From: Deltaproteobacteria bacterium
GTDB taxonomy: Bacteria; Desulfobacterota; Binatia; UBA9968
NCBI GenBank assembly: GCA_009692615.1
Contig: SHYW01000005.1
Coordinates: 24,298-88,297, forward strand
Reading direction: 5' to 3'
DNA length: 64,000 bases
In this document: piece after piece, positions 43,986 to 53,134 of the stretch
Position numbering within the stretch: the stretch's first letter is position 1
Layout: every line of letters begins with the position of its first letter
Notes under the pieces: model-generated
Databases searched by the model: none
What the model was told of the DNA's origin: nothing
The model's input: only the letters and a program-made list of their open reading frames with translations
Program-made: the position numbers and the translations under genes

Positions 43986-44646
43986 AGAATTGTTTCAAGC
44001 GCACCGGCGAGACGCCGGCAAAGTAGAGCAGCTTCAAGGTCCAGATGCGAAAGATCGTCCGCCACAACCCGTCCGTCTCCCAGCGCCGCGCCGAAGTGCG
44101 CACCCGGCTGCGCAAGCAAGCCACCGCGCCATGTTTTTTCAGGGCGCGGCAAAAGGCGATATCTTCCATGAGTGGAATGTCGGGAAATCCGCCCATGCGC
44201 GTAAACACTTCGCGGCGCACGAACAACCCCTGGTCGCCGGTACCGACTTTAGACATTCGCGAGCGAAAACTTATCAGCCGCGCCACCACCGGCAACAACC
44301 AATGACTGCCATCGAGCTCAACATCGAACCGACCGCCGACATAGCGCGGATCGGCGAACGCGGAATCAATGTCGGCAAAAGCAGAATCAGGTAAACGCGT
44401 ATCAGCGTGCAAAAACAGCAGCGCTTCGCCGTGGGCTTGGCGCGCGCCGAAATTCATCTGCCGCGCCCGGCCGCGCTCCGATGAAATGACGGTCACGGCA
44501 AATCGGCTAACGATCTGACAAGTCCGATCCGTACTGCCGCCGTCGACGACAATGATTTCATACGGCGCCAGCGTGGTTAACGCCGCAAGCGTGGCGCCAA
44601 TCGACTTCTCTTCATTGAGTACCGGCACGATGACGGAAATATTCAT
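43969..44646 (-). CDS. TIGR04283-type glycosyltransferase family 2 (arsenosugar-associated)
   Basis: This 225-residue family 2 glycosyltransferase opens ISVIVPVLNEEKSIGATLAA. It has VVDGGSTDRTCQI, a DxD-like LFLHADTRLP, and TGDQGLFVRREVF. This short membrane-free form with GDQG belongs to the set named for its linkage to arsenosugar biosynthesis radical SAM genes. It is translationally coupled to the TIGR04282 gene and lies 14 bases after the DUF547 gene. The acceptor is unknown. Confidence 0.87.
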   Translation of the reverse strand: MNISVIVPVLNEEKSIGATLAALTTLAPYEIIVVDGGSTDRTCQIVSRFAVTVISSERGRARQMNFGARQAHGEALLFLHADTRLPDSAFADIDSAFADPRYVGGRFDVELDGSHWLLPVVARLISFRSRMSKVGTGDQGLFVRREVFTRMGGFPDIPLMEDIAFCRALKKHGAVACLRSRVRTSARRWETDGLWRTIFRIWTLKLLYFAGVSPVRLKQFYADTR

Positions 44647-44659
44647 TGGCTCTCGCGAT

Positions 44660-45508
44660 TTAAGGTTTTATATCGACGCCGTTGAGCCGCCAATCATAAT
44701 CGTGCCTCAAGCCGCCTTGGTAGTTCTCGAGGGCCGCCGCCAACGGTGGATCGGCGTAGTTGCGCCAGTGCTCCATCAGCCCTTCGGCGTCGCCGCCAAA
44801 ATCTTCTTGGAACCAAACATAGATGCTCGACACTTTGAGCTTGCTGCCGGTGAGCGCCACGCCGCGGCCGTGATTGATAAATTCCTTGGCGCCCTTTTCC
44901 AGCAGCGCTTCAGTGTTGTCACCGGTGTACGCCGCCGGCGGCAAATTGGGACAGCCCAAGCTAGCGCAGTTGACCGCGTAGTGAAGCCGCGGGTCTTTCC
45001 AGATCGGCCTGAGAATCCGATGCTCAATGTCATCGAGGGAAAGCTTTTCGCCCTCGACAGTGAGTAATTTCGCTCCCCACGGCCCACGCTCGAACAATCC
45101 CGGCGAGATGTTAATGTCGCGAATCGACGCCACCGGAAAGCGCGACAAGATCAGGTCGATAGTGAGCGCGTTGTAGAGATTGATCCAATAGGCCAACTGC
45201 TCTTTGCGATTGTAACTGGAGATCGAGATCCCCTGCAGAAACTGCGAATAATTCTTCAGCAGTTTTTGATCGTCAGCGCGAACATCCTGATAGCGTATTC
45301 GGTTAATCCTCGACGGATGGCTCACGACATGCTGCTTGAGCAGACGATCCCACGTCTCATGATCGATCTTCTGCCCGCTCGCCGGATCGTGTTTCTGCCA
45401 ACGTGGCCAAAGCTCCGCCTTGGGCGCCGCCCACGCGCTAGAATATCCAAGCACAACCACGAGCAGAACGCGTGCCCAATTATGAATCCGAAACCCCTTA
45501 CCCTTCAC
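44660..45508 (-). CDS. DUF547 secreted protein
   Basis: This 282-residue protein has a signal peptide (VLLVVVLGYSSAWA) followed by a DUF547 domain. Features are KEQLAYWINLYNALTIDLIL, VEGEKLSLDDIEHRIL, and the near-invariant LHYAVNCASLGCPNLP. DUF547 proteins resemble cysteine-peptidase folds, and their activity is unproven. The only start in frame that keeps the signal peptide is the GTG at 45508, which lies in a run of GAAGGGT-like repeats, so the true start may differ. It sits between the reductase fusion and the two glycosyltransferases. Confidence 0.82.
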   Translation of the reverse strand: MKGKGFRIHNWARVLLVVVLGYSSAWAAPKAELWPRWQKHDPASGQKIDHETWDRLLKQHVVSHPSRINRIRYQDVRADDQKLLKNYSQFLQGISISSYNRKEQLAYWINLYNALTIDLILSRFPVASIRDINISPGLFERGPWGAKLLTVEGEKLSLDDIEHRILRPIWKDPRLHYAVNCASLGCPNLPPAAYTGDNTEALLEKGAKEFINHGRGVALTGSKLKVSSIYVWFQEDFGGDAEGLMEHWRNYADPPLAAALENYQGGLRHDYDWRLNGVDIKP

Positions 45509-45530
45509 CCTTCACCCCTTACGATCTTTT

Positions 45531-47780
45531 TCATCTCCGCCACGCCAACCACTTGGCAAAAATCTTTTTCACCGTCGGCGTAAGTTTGGTGCGCATATAA
45601 GCGTCGCCAATCTTGCGCAGCACCTCGGCCTGGGTTGGGTACGAATGAATCGTTGATGATAAAACCCCGACCGACTGCTTCGCCGTGATCGCCAAGGTCA
45701 ACTCGCCCAACATTTCGCCGGCGTGACGGGCGACAATCGTGCCGCCGAGAATCCTAGCAGTTTTCTGATCGTAGTGAACCCGCGCGAAACCGTCGGTCTC
45801 GCCGTCGAGAATCGCCCGGTCGACATCGCTGAGCGATTGCGTGATCGTCGCCACGTCGTAGCCGGCGGCCTGGGCATCCTTTTCATAATAACCGACGTGG
45901 GCGATTTCTGGATCAGTGTAGGTGCACCAAGGCATGACCAAGTCAGTCGCTTTGCGGCGCGACATGAACAGCGCGTTGGCGATGACGATGCGCGCCATGG
46001 CGTCGGCGGCGTGAGTAAACTGATAGCGCGAGCAAACATCGCCGGCGGCATACACTCTCGGATTGGACGTGCGCATACGCGCATCGACTTCGACGCCGCG
46101 CCTGCCGAAACGAATATTGGCGGCGTCCAAGCCCAAGCCTTCAAGATTGGGCGTGCGTCCGACCGACACAAGAATCGCGTCGCAAGCCAATTCCATCGAC
46201 TTGTCAGCAACCTTCGCGACGAGAAGTTTTGCCCCATCGCCCTGCGCCGCACTGTGAATCTTGGCGCCGGTGATAATCTTGACGCCATCCTTTTTGATCT
46301 GCGCGCGCACGATCGCCGCGGCGTCGCGATCTTCCTTGGGCAAAATCTCAGCGCCATCCGTCAGCATCGTCACGTCACTGCCGAAACGTTGAAAGCTCTG
46401 CGCCAGCTCGCAACCGATCGGACCGGCGCCGATCACGATCAGTCGCTTTGGCAATTCGGTCAAGGTAAAAATCGTTTCGTTAGTGTAAAAACCGATGTCA
46501 CGCAGACCTGGAATCGTCGGCTCGGCGGCGCGTGCGCCGGTGGCGATCACCGCGCGGCCGAATTGTAAGCGCTTGCCATCGACCTCAATGGTATTGCCAT
46601 CGACAAAGCAGCCATTACCGAGAAACACATCGACGCCGAGCTTGGTGAAACGTTCGACGGAATCGTGGTGACTGATTCCGGCGCGCAGTTTGCGCATGCG
46701 CGCCATCGCCGCCGCGAAACCGATCTCGGGATTGCTGGAATGGTGAATACCGAACTCCGTGCCGCCACGCGCGTCATGTGCCGCCCGCGCCGCGCGAATC
46801 ATCCCTTTCGACGGTACGCAGCCGACGTTCAGACAATCGCCGCCCAAGAGATTACGCTCGATGAGCGCGACCTTGGCGCCCAGCCCCGCGGCGCCGGCGG
46901 CGCTCACCAAACCGGCGGTGCCGCCGCCGATGACGACTAGATTATATTTTTTCGCCGGCGTCGGATTGATTCGGTTCGCCGGATGACAGTTGTCGATCAG
47001 CTGCTTGTCATGGGCGTCGTTGACCAGCATCATTTTGTCGAACGTCGTCGGCCGATGATTGGCGTCCAAGCGCGCCACACCCGCCGCGATATTGCCTTCT
47101 TGCTGCTGTTCCGCTTCGCGCAAAGCCTTGCGCGCGATGCGCGTGACGATGACGACCACGGCGACCGTCGCGAGTAAACCGACATATTTAAGTAACTGCT
47201 GATAAAAACCAGCGCTCATGTCACTCTGGCCGGCGAGTGCGTCACGCGCCGCCGCGCCGATGTAAACGAACAAGAAAGTCGCCGGCAGCATGCCGAAGAG
47301 ATTCGCTAGAACGTAAGAAGGCATACGCACGGCGGTGAGACCGAGAAGATAGTTGAGCAATACGAAGGGAAACACCGGGCTCAAGCGCGTCAGCAAAACC
47401 ATCTTGAAGCCCTGCTTACCGATGGCCTGATCGAGGGAGCGAAATTTCGGATTGGCCGCCGCCCAGGAAGCAACCTTTTCGCGCAAAAATCCGCGCGCTA
47501 GGAGAAATGAACAGAGCGCGCCGAGATTGGCGCCGAGCACGACGACGATGAAACCGGTCGACAAACCGAACAGCGTGCCGGAGCCGATGGTGATCGCGCT
47601 ACCGGGCACGAATAGGACAGTGCAAAGAATATAAACCAACACCACCAGCGCCGGGCCGATGGCGCCGAGGGATTGAACATAGCTCTCGAAGTGGGCAAAC
47701 AAGGCACGCAAGGGAAGAAAAAGCGAGCCGCAGAAAAGCCCGCCGACGATGAGGGAGAGAAAAACGACCTTAGCAATTTT
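45531..47780 (-). CDS. VTT (TVP38/DedA-like) membrane domain fused to a mercuric-reductase-like flavoprotein
   Basis: This 749-residue fusion protein has a membrane part in residues 1 to about 235. It has several helices and the VTT/TVP38 features FVPGSAITIGSGTLFG and LTRLSPVFPFVLLNYLLGL. From about residue 285 it is a class I pyridine-nucleotide disulfide oxidoreductase. FAD binding is VVIGGGTAGLVSAAG, the redox pair is GGDCLNVGCVPSK, NAD binding is IVIGAGPIGCELAQ, and the C-terminal dimer domain ends with HSYPTQAEVL. The ATG at 47780 is chosen over a TTG 42 bases upstream. The fusion suggests membrane-tethered reduction of a metal, metalloid or sulfur compound, fitting the arsenic context. 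Confidence 0.88.
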   Translation of the reverse strand, partial: KIAKVVFLSLIVGGLFCGSLFLPLRALFAHFESYVQSLGAIGPALVVLVYILCTVLFVPGSAITIGSGTLFGLSTGFIVVVLGANLGALCSFLLARGFLREKVASWAAANPKFRSLDQAIGKQGFKMVLLTRLSPVFPFVLLNYLLGLTAVRMPSYVLANLFGMLPATFLFVYIGAAARDALAGQSDMSAGFYQQLLKYVGLLATVAVVVIVTRIARKALREAEQQQEGNIAAGVARLDANHRPTTFDKMMLVNDAHDKQLIDNCHPANRINPTPAKKYNLVVIGGGTAGLVSAAGAAGLGAKVALIERNLLGGDCLNVGCVPSKGMIRAARAAHDARGGTEFGIHHSSNPEIGFAAAMARMRKLRAGISHHDSVERFTKLGVDVFLGNGCFVDGNTIEVDGKRLQFGRAVIATGARAAEPTIPGLRDIGFYTNETIFTLTELPKRLIVIGAGPIGCELAQSFQRFGSDVTMLTDGAEILPKEDRDAAAIVRAQIKKDGVKIITGAKIHSAAQGDGAKLLVAKVADKSMELACDAILVSVGRTPNLEGLGLDAANIRFGRRGVEVDARMRTSNPRVYAAGDVCSRYQFTHAADAMARIVIANALFMSRRKATDLVMPWCTYTDPEIAHVGYYEKDAQAAGYDVATITQSLSDVDRAILDGETDGFARVHYDQKTARILGGTIVARHAGEMLGELTLAITAKQSVGVLSSTIHSYPTQAEVLRKIGDAYMRTKLTPTVKKIFAKWLAWRR

Positions 47781-47843
47781 CATGATGGTCTTTAGATGCG
47801 CTTTGACGACCCATTGTTGCAAATGTACCGCACCGATAAACCG

Positions 47844-48965
47844 TCAAAGACTTTTGAACAGAAAATAACATCCCGCCGACATCAGCGCCGCAGTTGGCAG
47901 TGTCAGGAACCAAGCAAGTAGAATGGTGCGAATAACGCTCCAGCGCGCTTGACCGTTGGCCACGCCGATGCCGAACAGCGCGCCGCAGGAAACATGCGTC
48001 GTCGAAACCGGCAAACCCCATTTGGAAGCGAAAATAACTAGGAAGCTGGTCACAAGATTAGCGAGAAAACCCTGAACGGGATCCATCGCGGTAATGCGAT
48101 GGCCCACCGTCTCAGCGATTTTCTTTGAATGGATCCATCCTCCGATCGCCATAAAGATCGCCACCAAAGCGATCGACCAGGCCAAATCCAGCACGCTGAC
48201 TGCCAGCCCGAGAGCGACTAGCTTGGGGGTGTCGTTAAGTCCGCGCGCAAAGCTGACCGCGCCAGCGCTAATGAAATGGCCGACATCGAGAAGTTTTTGG
48301 CCATTGATGCCGAACATCGTTCCACTGAGCCGCTGCGTGCATACTGATTCCTTGTCGACGATCACACGCAGGCCCGGTGTCGATTCAGTGAACATCATGC
48401 CATCTGGAGACGTAAACACTGGCACCATTTCGCTGCCGACGCAGAGGCAGTATTCTTTGGTCAATCCGGCAAAGCAGATGGCCCTGCTGAACAGCGGGTA
48501 ACACGCTGTGGCTAAAAGAACCGCGAGGCACGGGCTTACTAATAGCGGCAAGAAACCCCCAGCTAGAAGTGTCTGAAACCCAAGTTGCAACCCCACGGCG
48601 GCAAAACCACTGCCGAAAAGCGCTCCGATTAAACTATGGGTCGTCGAGATCGGCATGCCGACTTTGGTCGCGACGATCACCGTCAACGCGGCGCCCAAAA
48701 TCACGGCTGCGATAAACGGTTGCGATTGAATGAGATAATCCGGCACCAACCCCTTGCCTTGAAACATCGACACTAGTTTCGTCGCCAGGAAAAATGCCGT
48801 CAGCGAACCGGCAAAGGTTGTGATCGTCGCCCAGGTGAGAGCTTTACGATAATCCGCCGTGCCGCTGCCAAACAGCGTCGCCACGCCTTTGAAGTTGTCG
48901 TTGGCGCCGTTGGCGTAGGCGACTAACAACGTAACTGTGACGATGATGATCGGCGACAAAGACAT
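47844..48965 (-). CDS. pit: Pit-type inorganic phosphate transporter
   Basis: This 373-residue membrane protein has the duplicated PiT signature: AYANGANDNFKGVATLFGS near the N-terminus and SFARGLNDTPKLVALGLA in the second half. Each repeat also has a VGMPISTTHSLIG-like sequence (the second is WGLPVSTTHVSCG). These carriers import phosphate with a cation, and arsenate also enters through them. It sits inside the arsenosugar-type cluster, between arsS-like and reductase genes, so phosphate/arsenate handling is the likely link. Confidence 0.9.
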   Translation of the reverse strand: MSLSPIIIVTVTLLVAYANGANDNFKGVATLFGSGTADYRKALTWATITTFAGSLTAFFLATKLVSMFQGKGLVPDYLIQSQPFIAAVILGAALTVIVATKVGMPISTTHSLIGALFGSGFAAVGLQLGFQTLLAGGFLPLLVSPCLAVLLATACYPLFSRAICFAGLTKEYCLCVGSEMVPVFTSPDGMMFTESTPGLRVIVDKESVCTQRLSGTMFGINGQKLLDVGHFISAGAVSFARGLNDTPKLVALGLAVSVLDLAWSIALVAIFMAIGGWIHSKKIAETVGHRITAMDPVQGFLANLVTSFLVIFASKWGLPVSTTHVSCGALFGIGVANGQARWSVIRTILLAWFLTLPTAALMSAGCYFLFKSL

Positions 48966-48981
48966 GTAACGAACTTCGTTT

Positions 48982-49941
48982 CTAAATTAGCGTACCGCCG
49001 CAACTGCTGCCCGAGCCGGCGGTGCAAGCATAACAATGGTCGCCGACGGTGATTGCCGGCCTGGTAAGTTGATCCAAGGTCAACGATCTAATGTGTAAAC
49101 GGCTGCCATCGGTGCCGGCGATCGCCAGATCGAGCATTTGGTTGAAATCGCAATCGTAAATCCAACCGTCCCAGCCGACGCTGATCAAGTTGCGGCACAT
49201 CACTTGATTGAGCGTGCTGGCGTTGAAGTTATCCGCAAGCAGCTCCATGTACGCTTCGTACTCGCCGCGCAGCTTCAAATGCGTCGCGTAGCGCGTGATC
49301 GGCATGTTGGTGAGACAGAACAGCCGGTTGAAGCGTATGCCGAATTCATCGAAAAGAATTCGTTTGTAGTCTTGCTCAAGCTGTTCTTGCGGCGGCGGCA
49401 GATGCGGTCCCACCGGATTGTAAACCAGATCGAGCACCAAGCCGCTGTCCGGTTGGCCGTAGCCGATTTGGTTGAGAATCTGTAACGCCCGGATGCTGCC
49501 GTCGAAAGTCCCCTTGCCGCGCTGTTTGTCGACATTTTCGATGAAATAGCAAGGCAGCGAGCAGACAAGCTCCACTTCATGGCGGCGAAAAAACTCCGGC
49601 AGATAATCTTTACCCGGCTCGAAGATCACCGTCAGATTGCAGCGATCCATCACATGGCGCCCGAGCCCACGCGCCGACTGAACTAAATAATCGAATTCGC
49701 CATGCAGCTCCGGCGCGCCGCCGGTGATATCGAGCGTTGGAATCTCGGTCGCGCCGAGAAAACCAAGCACCGCGTCGACATTCTCCCGGCTCATCATCTC
49801 CTTGCGCGTCGGCCCGGCTTCGACATGGCAGTGAATGCACGCCAGATTGCAGTAGCGCCCGAGGTTTACCTGCAAGGCCTCGACGCCACGGCGCTTGAGG
49901 CCGCTACCGTTTAGATTAAGTCTTTCAGCGAAGGGTTGCAT
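48982..49941 (-). CDS. arsS: arsenosugar biosynthesis radical SAM protein ArsS-like
   Basis: This 319-residue radical SAM enzyme has the CxxxCxxC cluster motif at C31, C35 and C38 (YCNLACIHCHVEAGP). It ends in a Cys-rich segment HCYACTAGSGSSCGG, the hallmark of the ArsS/TIGR04167 family. ArsS is thought to attach the 5'-deoxyadenosyl group to dimethylarsenite. In some relatives the SSCGG cysteine is selenocysteine; here it is a plain TGC codon. There is no strong ribosome site before the ATG at 49941. It lies next to the ArsM-like methyltransferase gene. Confidence 0.87.
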   Translation of the reverse strand: MQPFAERLNLNGSGLKRRGVEALQVNLGRYCNLACIHCHVEAGPTRKEMMSRENVDAVLGFLGATEIPTLDITGGAPELHGEFDYLVQSARGLGRHVMDRCNLTVIFEPGKDYLPEFFRRHEVELVCSLPCYFIENVDKQRGKGTFDGSIRALQILNQIGYGQPDSGLVLDLVYNPVGPHLPPPQEQLEQDYKRILFDEFGIRFNRLFCLTNMPITRYATHLKLRGEYEAYMELLADNFNASTLNQVMCRNLISVGWDGWIYDCDFNQMLDLAIAGTDGSRLHIRSLTLDQLTRPAITVGDHCYACTAGSGSSCGGTLI

Positions 49942-49977
49942 GCAATATTAGAAAAAGTTCGGGGCTCAGCTCTTGTT

Positions 49978-50061
49978 CCCTCTCCCTCTGGGAGAGGGCT
50001 AGGGTGAGGGCCCTGCGTCCAACACCCCTCATCCTAACCTTCTCCCGCAAGGGGAGAAGGG
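49978..50061. repeat. CCCTCTCCC...GGGAGAGGG repeat, copy 1
   Basis: A hairpin-rich element reads CCCTCTCCCTCTGGGAGAGGG, then AGGGTGAGGG, ACCCCTCATCCTA, CCTTCTCCCGCAAGGGGAGAAGG. The same layout recurs at 58902-58987 with a similar spacer. Here it fills the gap between the ArsM-like and ArsS-like genes. It is likely a dispersed intergenic element. Confidence 0.75.
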
Positions 50062-50069
50062 ATCGGATA

Positions 50070-51260
50070 TCACGGACAGCAGTTCGAATCCGGTCCGCAC
50101 ACGCCGCCGGAAATTTTCGTCGCGTTGTATTCGAGCCCTTTGCTCTCGCGCGGATGGCGTTTGTGATCGCGCGAGCAATCAAACATTCCAGCGTTCTCCA
50201 ACGAAACTTCTTGCCGCGGCGGAACTAATATGAATTGCCCGGCATAGGGCGCTTGCGAATAGAGCTTGAAAGTCTTGTCGCACACCGCCATGCGCGCGCC
50301 GCGCTCGAGCGTGTGGCCGTCGTCGTCGACCACCTGCTTCCACGGACCGCGGTAAATCACCGCTTGATTGCGCTCGATGCACGGACCTTCCTTGCCTTTG
50401 TACGCGGTCACCGTCACGGCGCGGAACTCGATGCCTTCGACGGTCTGGTAAGCCTCCGTGCGCAGCTCTTCGATTTGAATGCCATGAAACTTCGCCTCCT
50501 CGAAGGCGCGTAAGAACTCTTCTTCCTGAAACGCCCCGGAGACGCAGGCACTCCACAGATCGGTATCCTTGGCCAAGTGCTCTGGAACGGCCTCGTCGCT
50601 GACGATATCGGAGATGGCGATCCGGCCGCCGCGCTTGAGCACGCGGTACATTTCGGCGAACAATTGTTTTTTGTCCTCGGGCCGCACTAGATTGAGCACG
50701 CAGTTCGAGACGATAACATCGATTGACTCGTCGGCGATCAGCGGCTGAGTTTGGCGAGTTTGATTTTCAAATTCTTCGAGCTTAGCCAAATCGCCAACCG
50801 AACACACCGGATTGTCTTTGAGAAAACCTTCGACCAATTCCAAGTTCGTGCGCAAGTCTTGAATCTTGCCGCGGCGAAACTCGACATTGTGAAAGCCCAG
50901 CTGATCGCCGATCGACTCTTGATACTTGCGTGCCAATTCGAGCATCGGCGGATTGAAGTCGACGCCGATCACTTTGCCCGCGGCGCCGACGATTTGGGCA
51001 ATAATGTAGCAAGCCTTGCCGCTGCCCGAGCCGAGATCGAGGACGGTTTCACCAGGGCGAATATATTTAGAAGGATCGCCGCAGCCATAATCTTTTTCAA
51101 TGATCTCGTCGGGAATGACTTTCAACAAAGCTCTGTCGTAACTCACCGGCAAACACAGGCAAGCTTCCACTTCCTCGGCCGCAGCGCCGTAGCGTTGCAA
51201 GACCGCCGCTTCCAAGTCAGTGGCATGGCCGTTGGGGCCGTTTACAACTTCGGTCTCCAT
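50070..51260 (-). CDS. arsM: ArsM-like SAM-dependent methyltransferase
   Basis: This 396-residue methyltransferase has motif I VLDLGSGSGKACYIIAQIVG, a GVDFNPPMLELA acidic loop, and IDVIVSNCVLNLVRPEDKK with the conserved arsenic-binding-type Cys. An N-terminal CLCLPVSYD supplies two more cysteines. The C-terminal region carries an extra domain and ends GVCGPDSNCCP. Arsenite methyltransferases bind As(III) by cysteines in just these places. GGAGG precedes the ATG at 51260. As the first gene of the cluster it would make the dimethylated arsenic that ArsS uses. The extra C-terminal part is unusual for short ArsM proteins. Confidence 0.82.
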   Translation of the reverse strand: METEVVNGPNGHATDLEAAVLQRYGAAAEEVEACLCLPVSYDRALLKVIPDEIIEKDYGCGDPSKYIRPGETVLDLGSGSGKACYIIAQIVGAAGKVIGVDFNPPMLELARKYQESIGDQLGFHNVEFRRGKIQDLRTNLELVEGFLKDNPVCSVGDLAKLEEFENQTRQTQPLIADESIDVIVSNCVLNLVRPEDKKQLFAEMYRVLKRGGRIAISDIVSDEAVPEHLAKDTDLWSACVSGAFQEEEFLRAFEEAKFHGIQIEELRTEAYQTVEGIEFRAVTVTAYKGKEGPCIERNQAVIYRGPWKQVVDDDGHTLERGARMAVCDKTFKLYSQAPYAGQFILVPPRQEVSLENAGMFDCSRDHKRHPRESKGLEYNATKISGGVCGPDSNCCP

Positions 51261-51448
51261 TAAATCCTCCGACCATTCAGTGATTGCTAGAGATGACCAC
51301 CTTCGCGGAGTGCGTGCAAGTCAAAAACCAGGCACACCCAGACAACGCTTCTATTTTGATACCGTGACAACGGAGAAAGTTGCAGAAAAGTTCCGAGTGA
51401 GGGCGGAGGTCGGACACCTTACTCCTAACTCCCTCACCCCTTACCTTC

Positions 51449-52553
51449 CTACGCCGGTTCATCCGCCATCATCAGATAGGCCTCGATAAACGGATCGAGA
51501 TCGCCGTCGAGCACGCCATCGGCGTTGCCGACCTCGACGTTGGTGCGGTGGTCCTTGACCAAGCGGTAGGGCGCGAGCACGTAGGAGCGGATTTGGCTGC
51601 CCCATGCGATTTCTTTCTTGGTCTTGTGATAGGACTCCATCTTTTCTTTTTGTTTCTTGACCTCGAGTTCGTAGAGGCGCGACTTCAGAATTTTCATCGC
51701 CATGGCGCGGTTCTTGTGCTGCGATCGTTCGTTTTGGCAGGCGACGACGATATTGGTCGGCAAATGGGTCAAGCGCACGGCGGAATCGGTTTTATTGACG
51801 TGCTGGCCGCCGGCGCCGCTGGAGCGATAAGTATCGACGCGCAGATCGTCGTCGTTGATTTCGATTTTGATATCGTCGTCGACCTCGGGATAAACGAACA
51901 CCGAAGCGAAGGAAGTATGGCGCCGCGAGTTGGCGTCAAAGGGCGAGATTCGCACCAGACGGTGAATACCCGCCTCGGCTTTGAGATAGCCGTAGGCGTA
52001 GTCCCCGGTGACGTTGAAGGTCACGCTTTTGACGCCGGCCTCTTCGCCCGGCTGATAGTCGAGAATCTCTTTGCGGTAACCGCGCCGGTCGCACCAGCGC
52101 AGATACATGCGCAGGAGAATCTCCGCCCAGTCCTGCGCCTCGGTACCGCCGGCGCCGGGATGAAGCGTTACCAGAGCGTTGCGCCGATCATCTGGTTCGC
52201 CGAGCAGCTGGGTCAACTCGGTCTGGGCCATCTCCTTGGTCACCGTCGCGACTTTGGCGGCGGCTTCGCCAAGCGCTTCTTCGCTCTTCTCTTCTTTGGC
52301 GACGTCGAGAAAAAACCGCGCCTCTTCAAGATCGGCGTGATGTTTTTCCCAACTGTCGAGGACGCTTTTGAGACTGGACTGTTCTTTGAGAACGGTTTGG
52401 GCTTTGTCGCCGTCGTTCCAAAAATCGGGCTGCGCGGCGATTTGGCCTAGCTCGGCGACGCGTTTTTGCTTGGCGTCAACGTCAAAGCCGCCTCCGCAAA
52501 AGCTCAAGCCGCTCTTCGAGGTGGGTAAGTTGCTCTAAAGTTTCGTCGATCAT
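51449..52553 (-). CDS. prfB: peptide chain release factor 2 with programmed +1 frameshift
   Basis: RF2 ends translation at UGA and UAA. The zero frame starts at the ATG at 52553 and reads MIDETLEQLTHLEERLELLR before a TGA at 52484-52482. The site reads GGAGG-CGG-CTT-TGA-C, with the Shine-Dalgarno-like GGAGG three bases from CTT, as in E. coli. After the +1 shift the protein continues DVDAKQKRVAELG to the stop at 51449, about 367 residues in total. The RF2 signature SPF is in RISPFDANSRRHTSF and the GGQ is in SSGAGGQHVNKTD. The shift makes synthesis depend on RF2 level. Confidence 0.95.
52481..52495 (-). promoter_or_regulatory. prfB frameshift-stimulating site
   Basis: Internal GGAGG (52495-52491), a three-base spacer CGG, the slippery CTT, then TGA and C (52484-52481). 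When RF2 is scarce the ribosome pauses at the UGA and slips one base forward. All three elements match the classical arrangement. Confidence 0.93.
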
Positions 52554-52607
52554 AATAGTTTGCTACTGGCTCCTGAATTCTGACTTCTCGATTCTGAATT
52601 GTTGTCA

Positions 52608-53057
52608 CTATACCTTCAATAACCCGCGCTCACAAAGGCGCGTCTGAAGTTTTCGCTCAAGTGCGAACATGATCTTGGCTTGGCGCGCCGAGCGCTCATG
52701 ATCGTAACCGAGCAAATGGAGAATGCCGTGGATCAGCAGCGTCACCATCTCACTCTTAAGTGTTTTATGCCGCTCTTTGGCCTGGCGCCGCGCCTGCTCG
52801 ACGGAAATCACTACGTCGCCGAGCAGCAGCAGGCCCGATTGCGGCTGGTCTTCGATAATAAATGACAGCACGTCGGTGGTCTTATTTTTTTTCCGGTAGC
52901 GGCGATTGAGCGGCCGCATCTCGCCGTCGCCGACCAAAGCGATGCTCAGTTCGGCGCGCTGTTGTTTCAGTTCGAATAGCAACCCTGCGGCGATTTTGCG
53001 CAGCGCTGCCGTCGGATATTTCGTCCCGGCGCCGCGCCGAGTGATTTCCACTGACAT
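52608..53057 (-). CDS. ybeY: endoribonuclease YbeY
   Basis: This 149-residue rRNA maturation and quality-control nuclease carries the zinc motif HGILHLLGYDHE in the C-terminal part, and LNRRYRKKNKTTDVLSF upstream of it. I chose the ATG at 53057, which gives the standard length. The frame extends further upstream through a repeat-rich stretch that is not likely coding. It is followed by prfB on the same strand after 54 bases. Confidence 0.92.
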   Translation of the reverse strand: MSVEITRRGAGTKYPTAALRKIAAGLLFELKQQRAELSIALVGDGEMRPLNRRYRKKNKTTDVLSFIIEDQPQSGLLLLGDVVISVEQARRQAKERHKTLKSEMVTLLIHGILHLLGYDHERSARQAKIMFALERKLQTRLCERGLLKV

Positions 53058-53134
53058 GGATTGAAAGTAGCGCGTCTCGCCCGGAGTTGCGAGATTGGCT
53101 AGTGGTTCACATCGAAATATACCAGCCATCTGAT

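Noticed and set aside
48982..49941. ArsS-like gene as a selenoprotein
   Set aside because: Some relatives have Sec in the C-terminal SSxGG motif, but here the codon is TGC and the frame is uninterrupted.
50078..50095. GTTCGAATCC resembling a tRNA T-loop
   Set aside because: It lies in the coding 3' end of the ArsM-like gene, and no acceptor stem or anticodon arm can be built around it.
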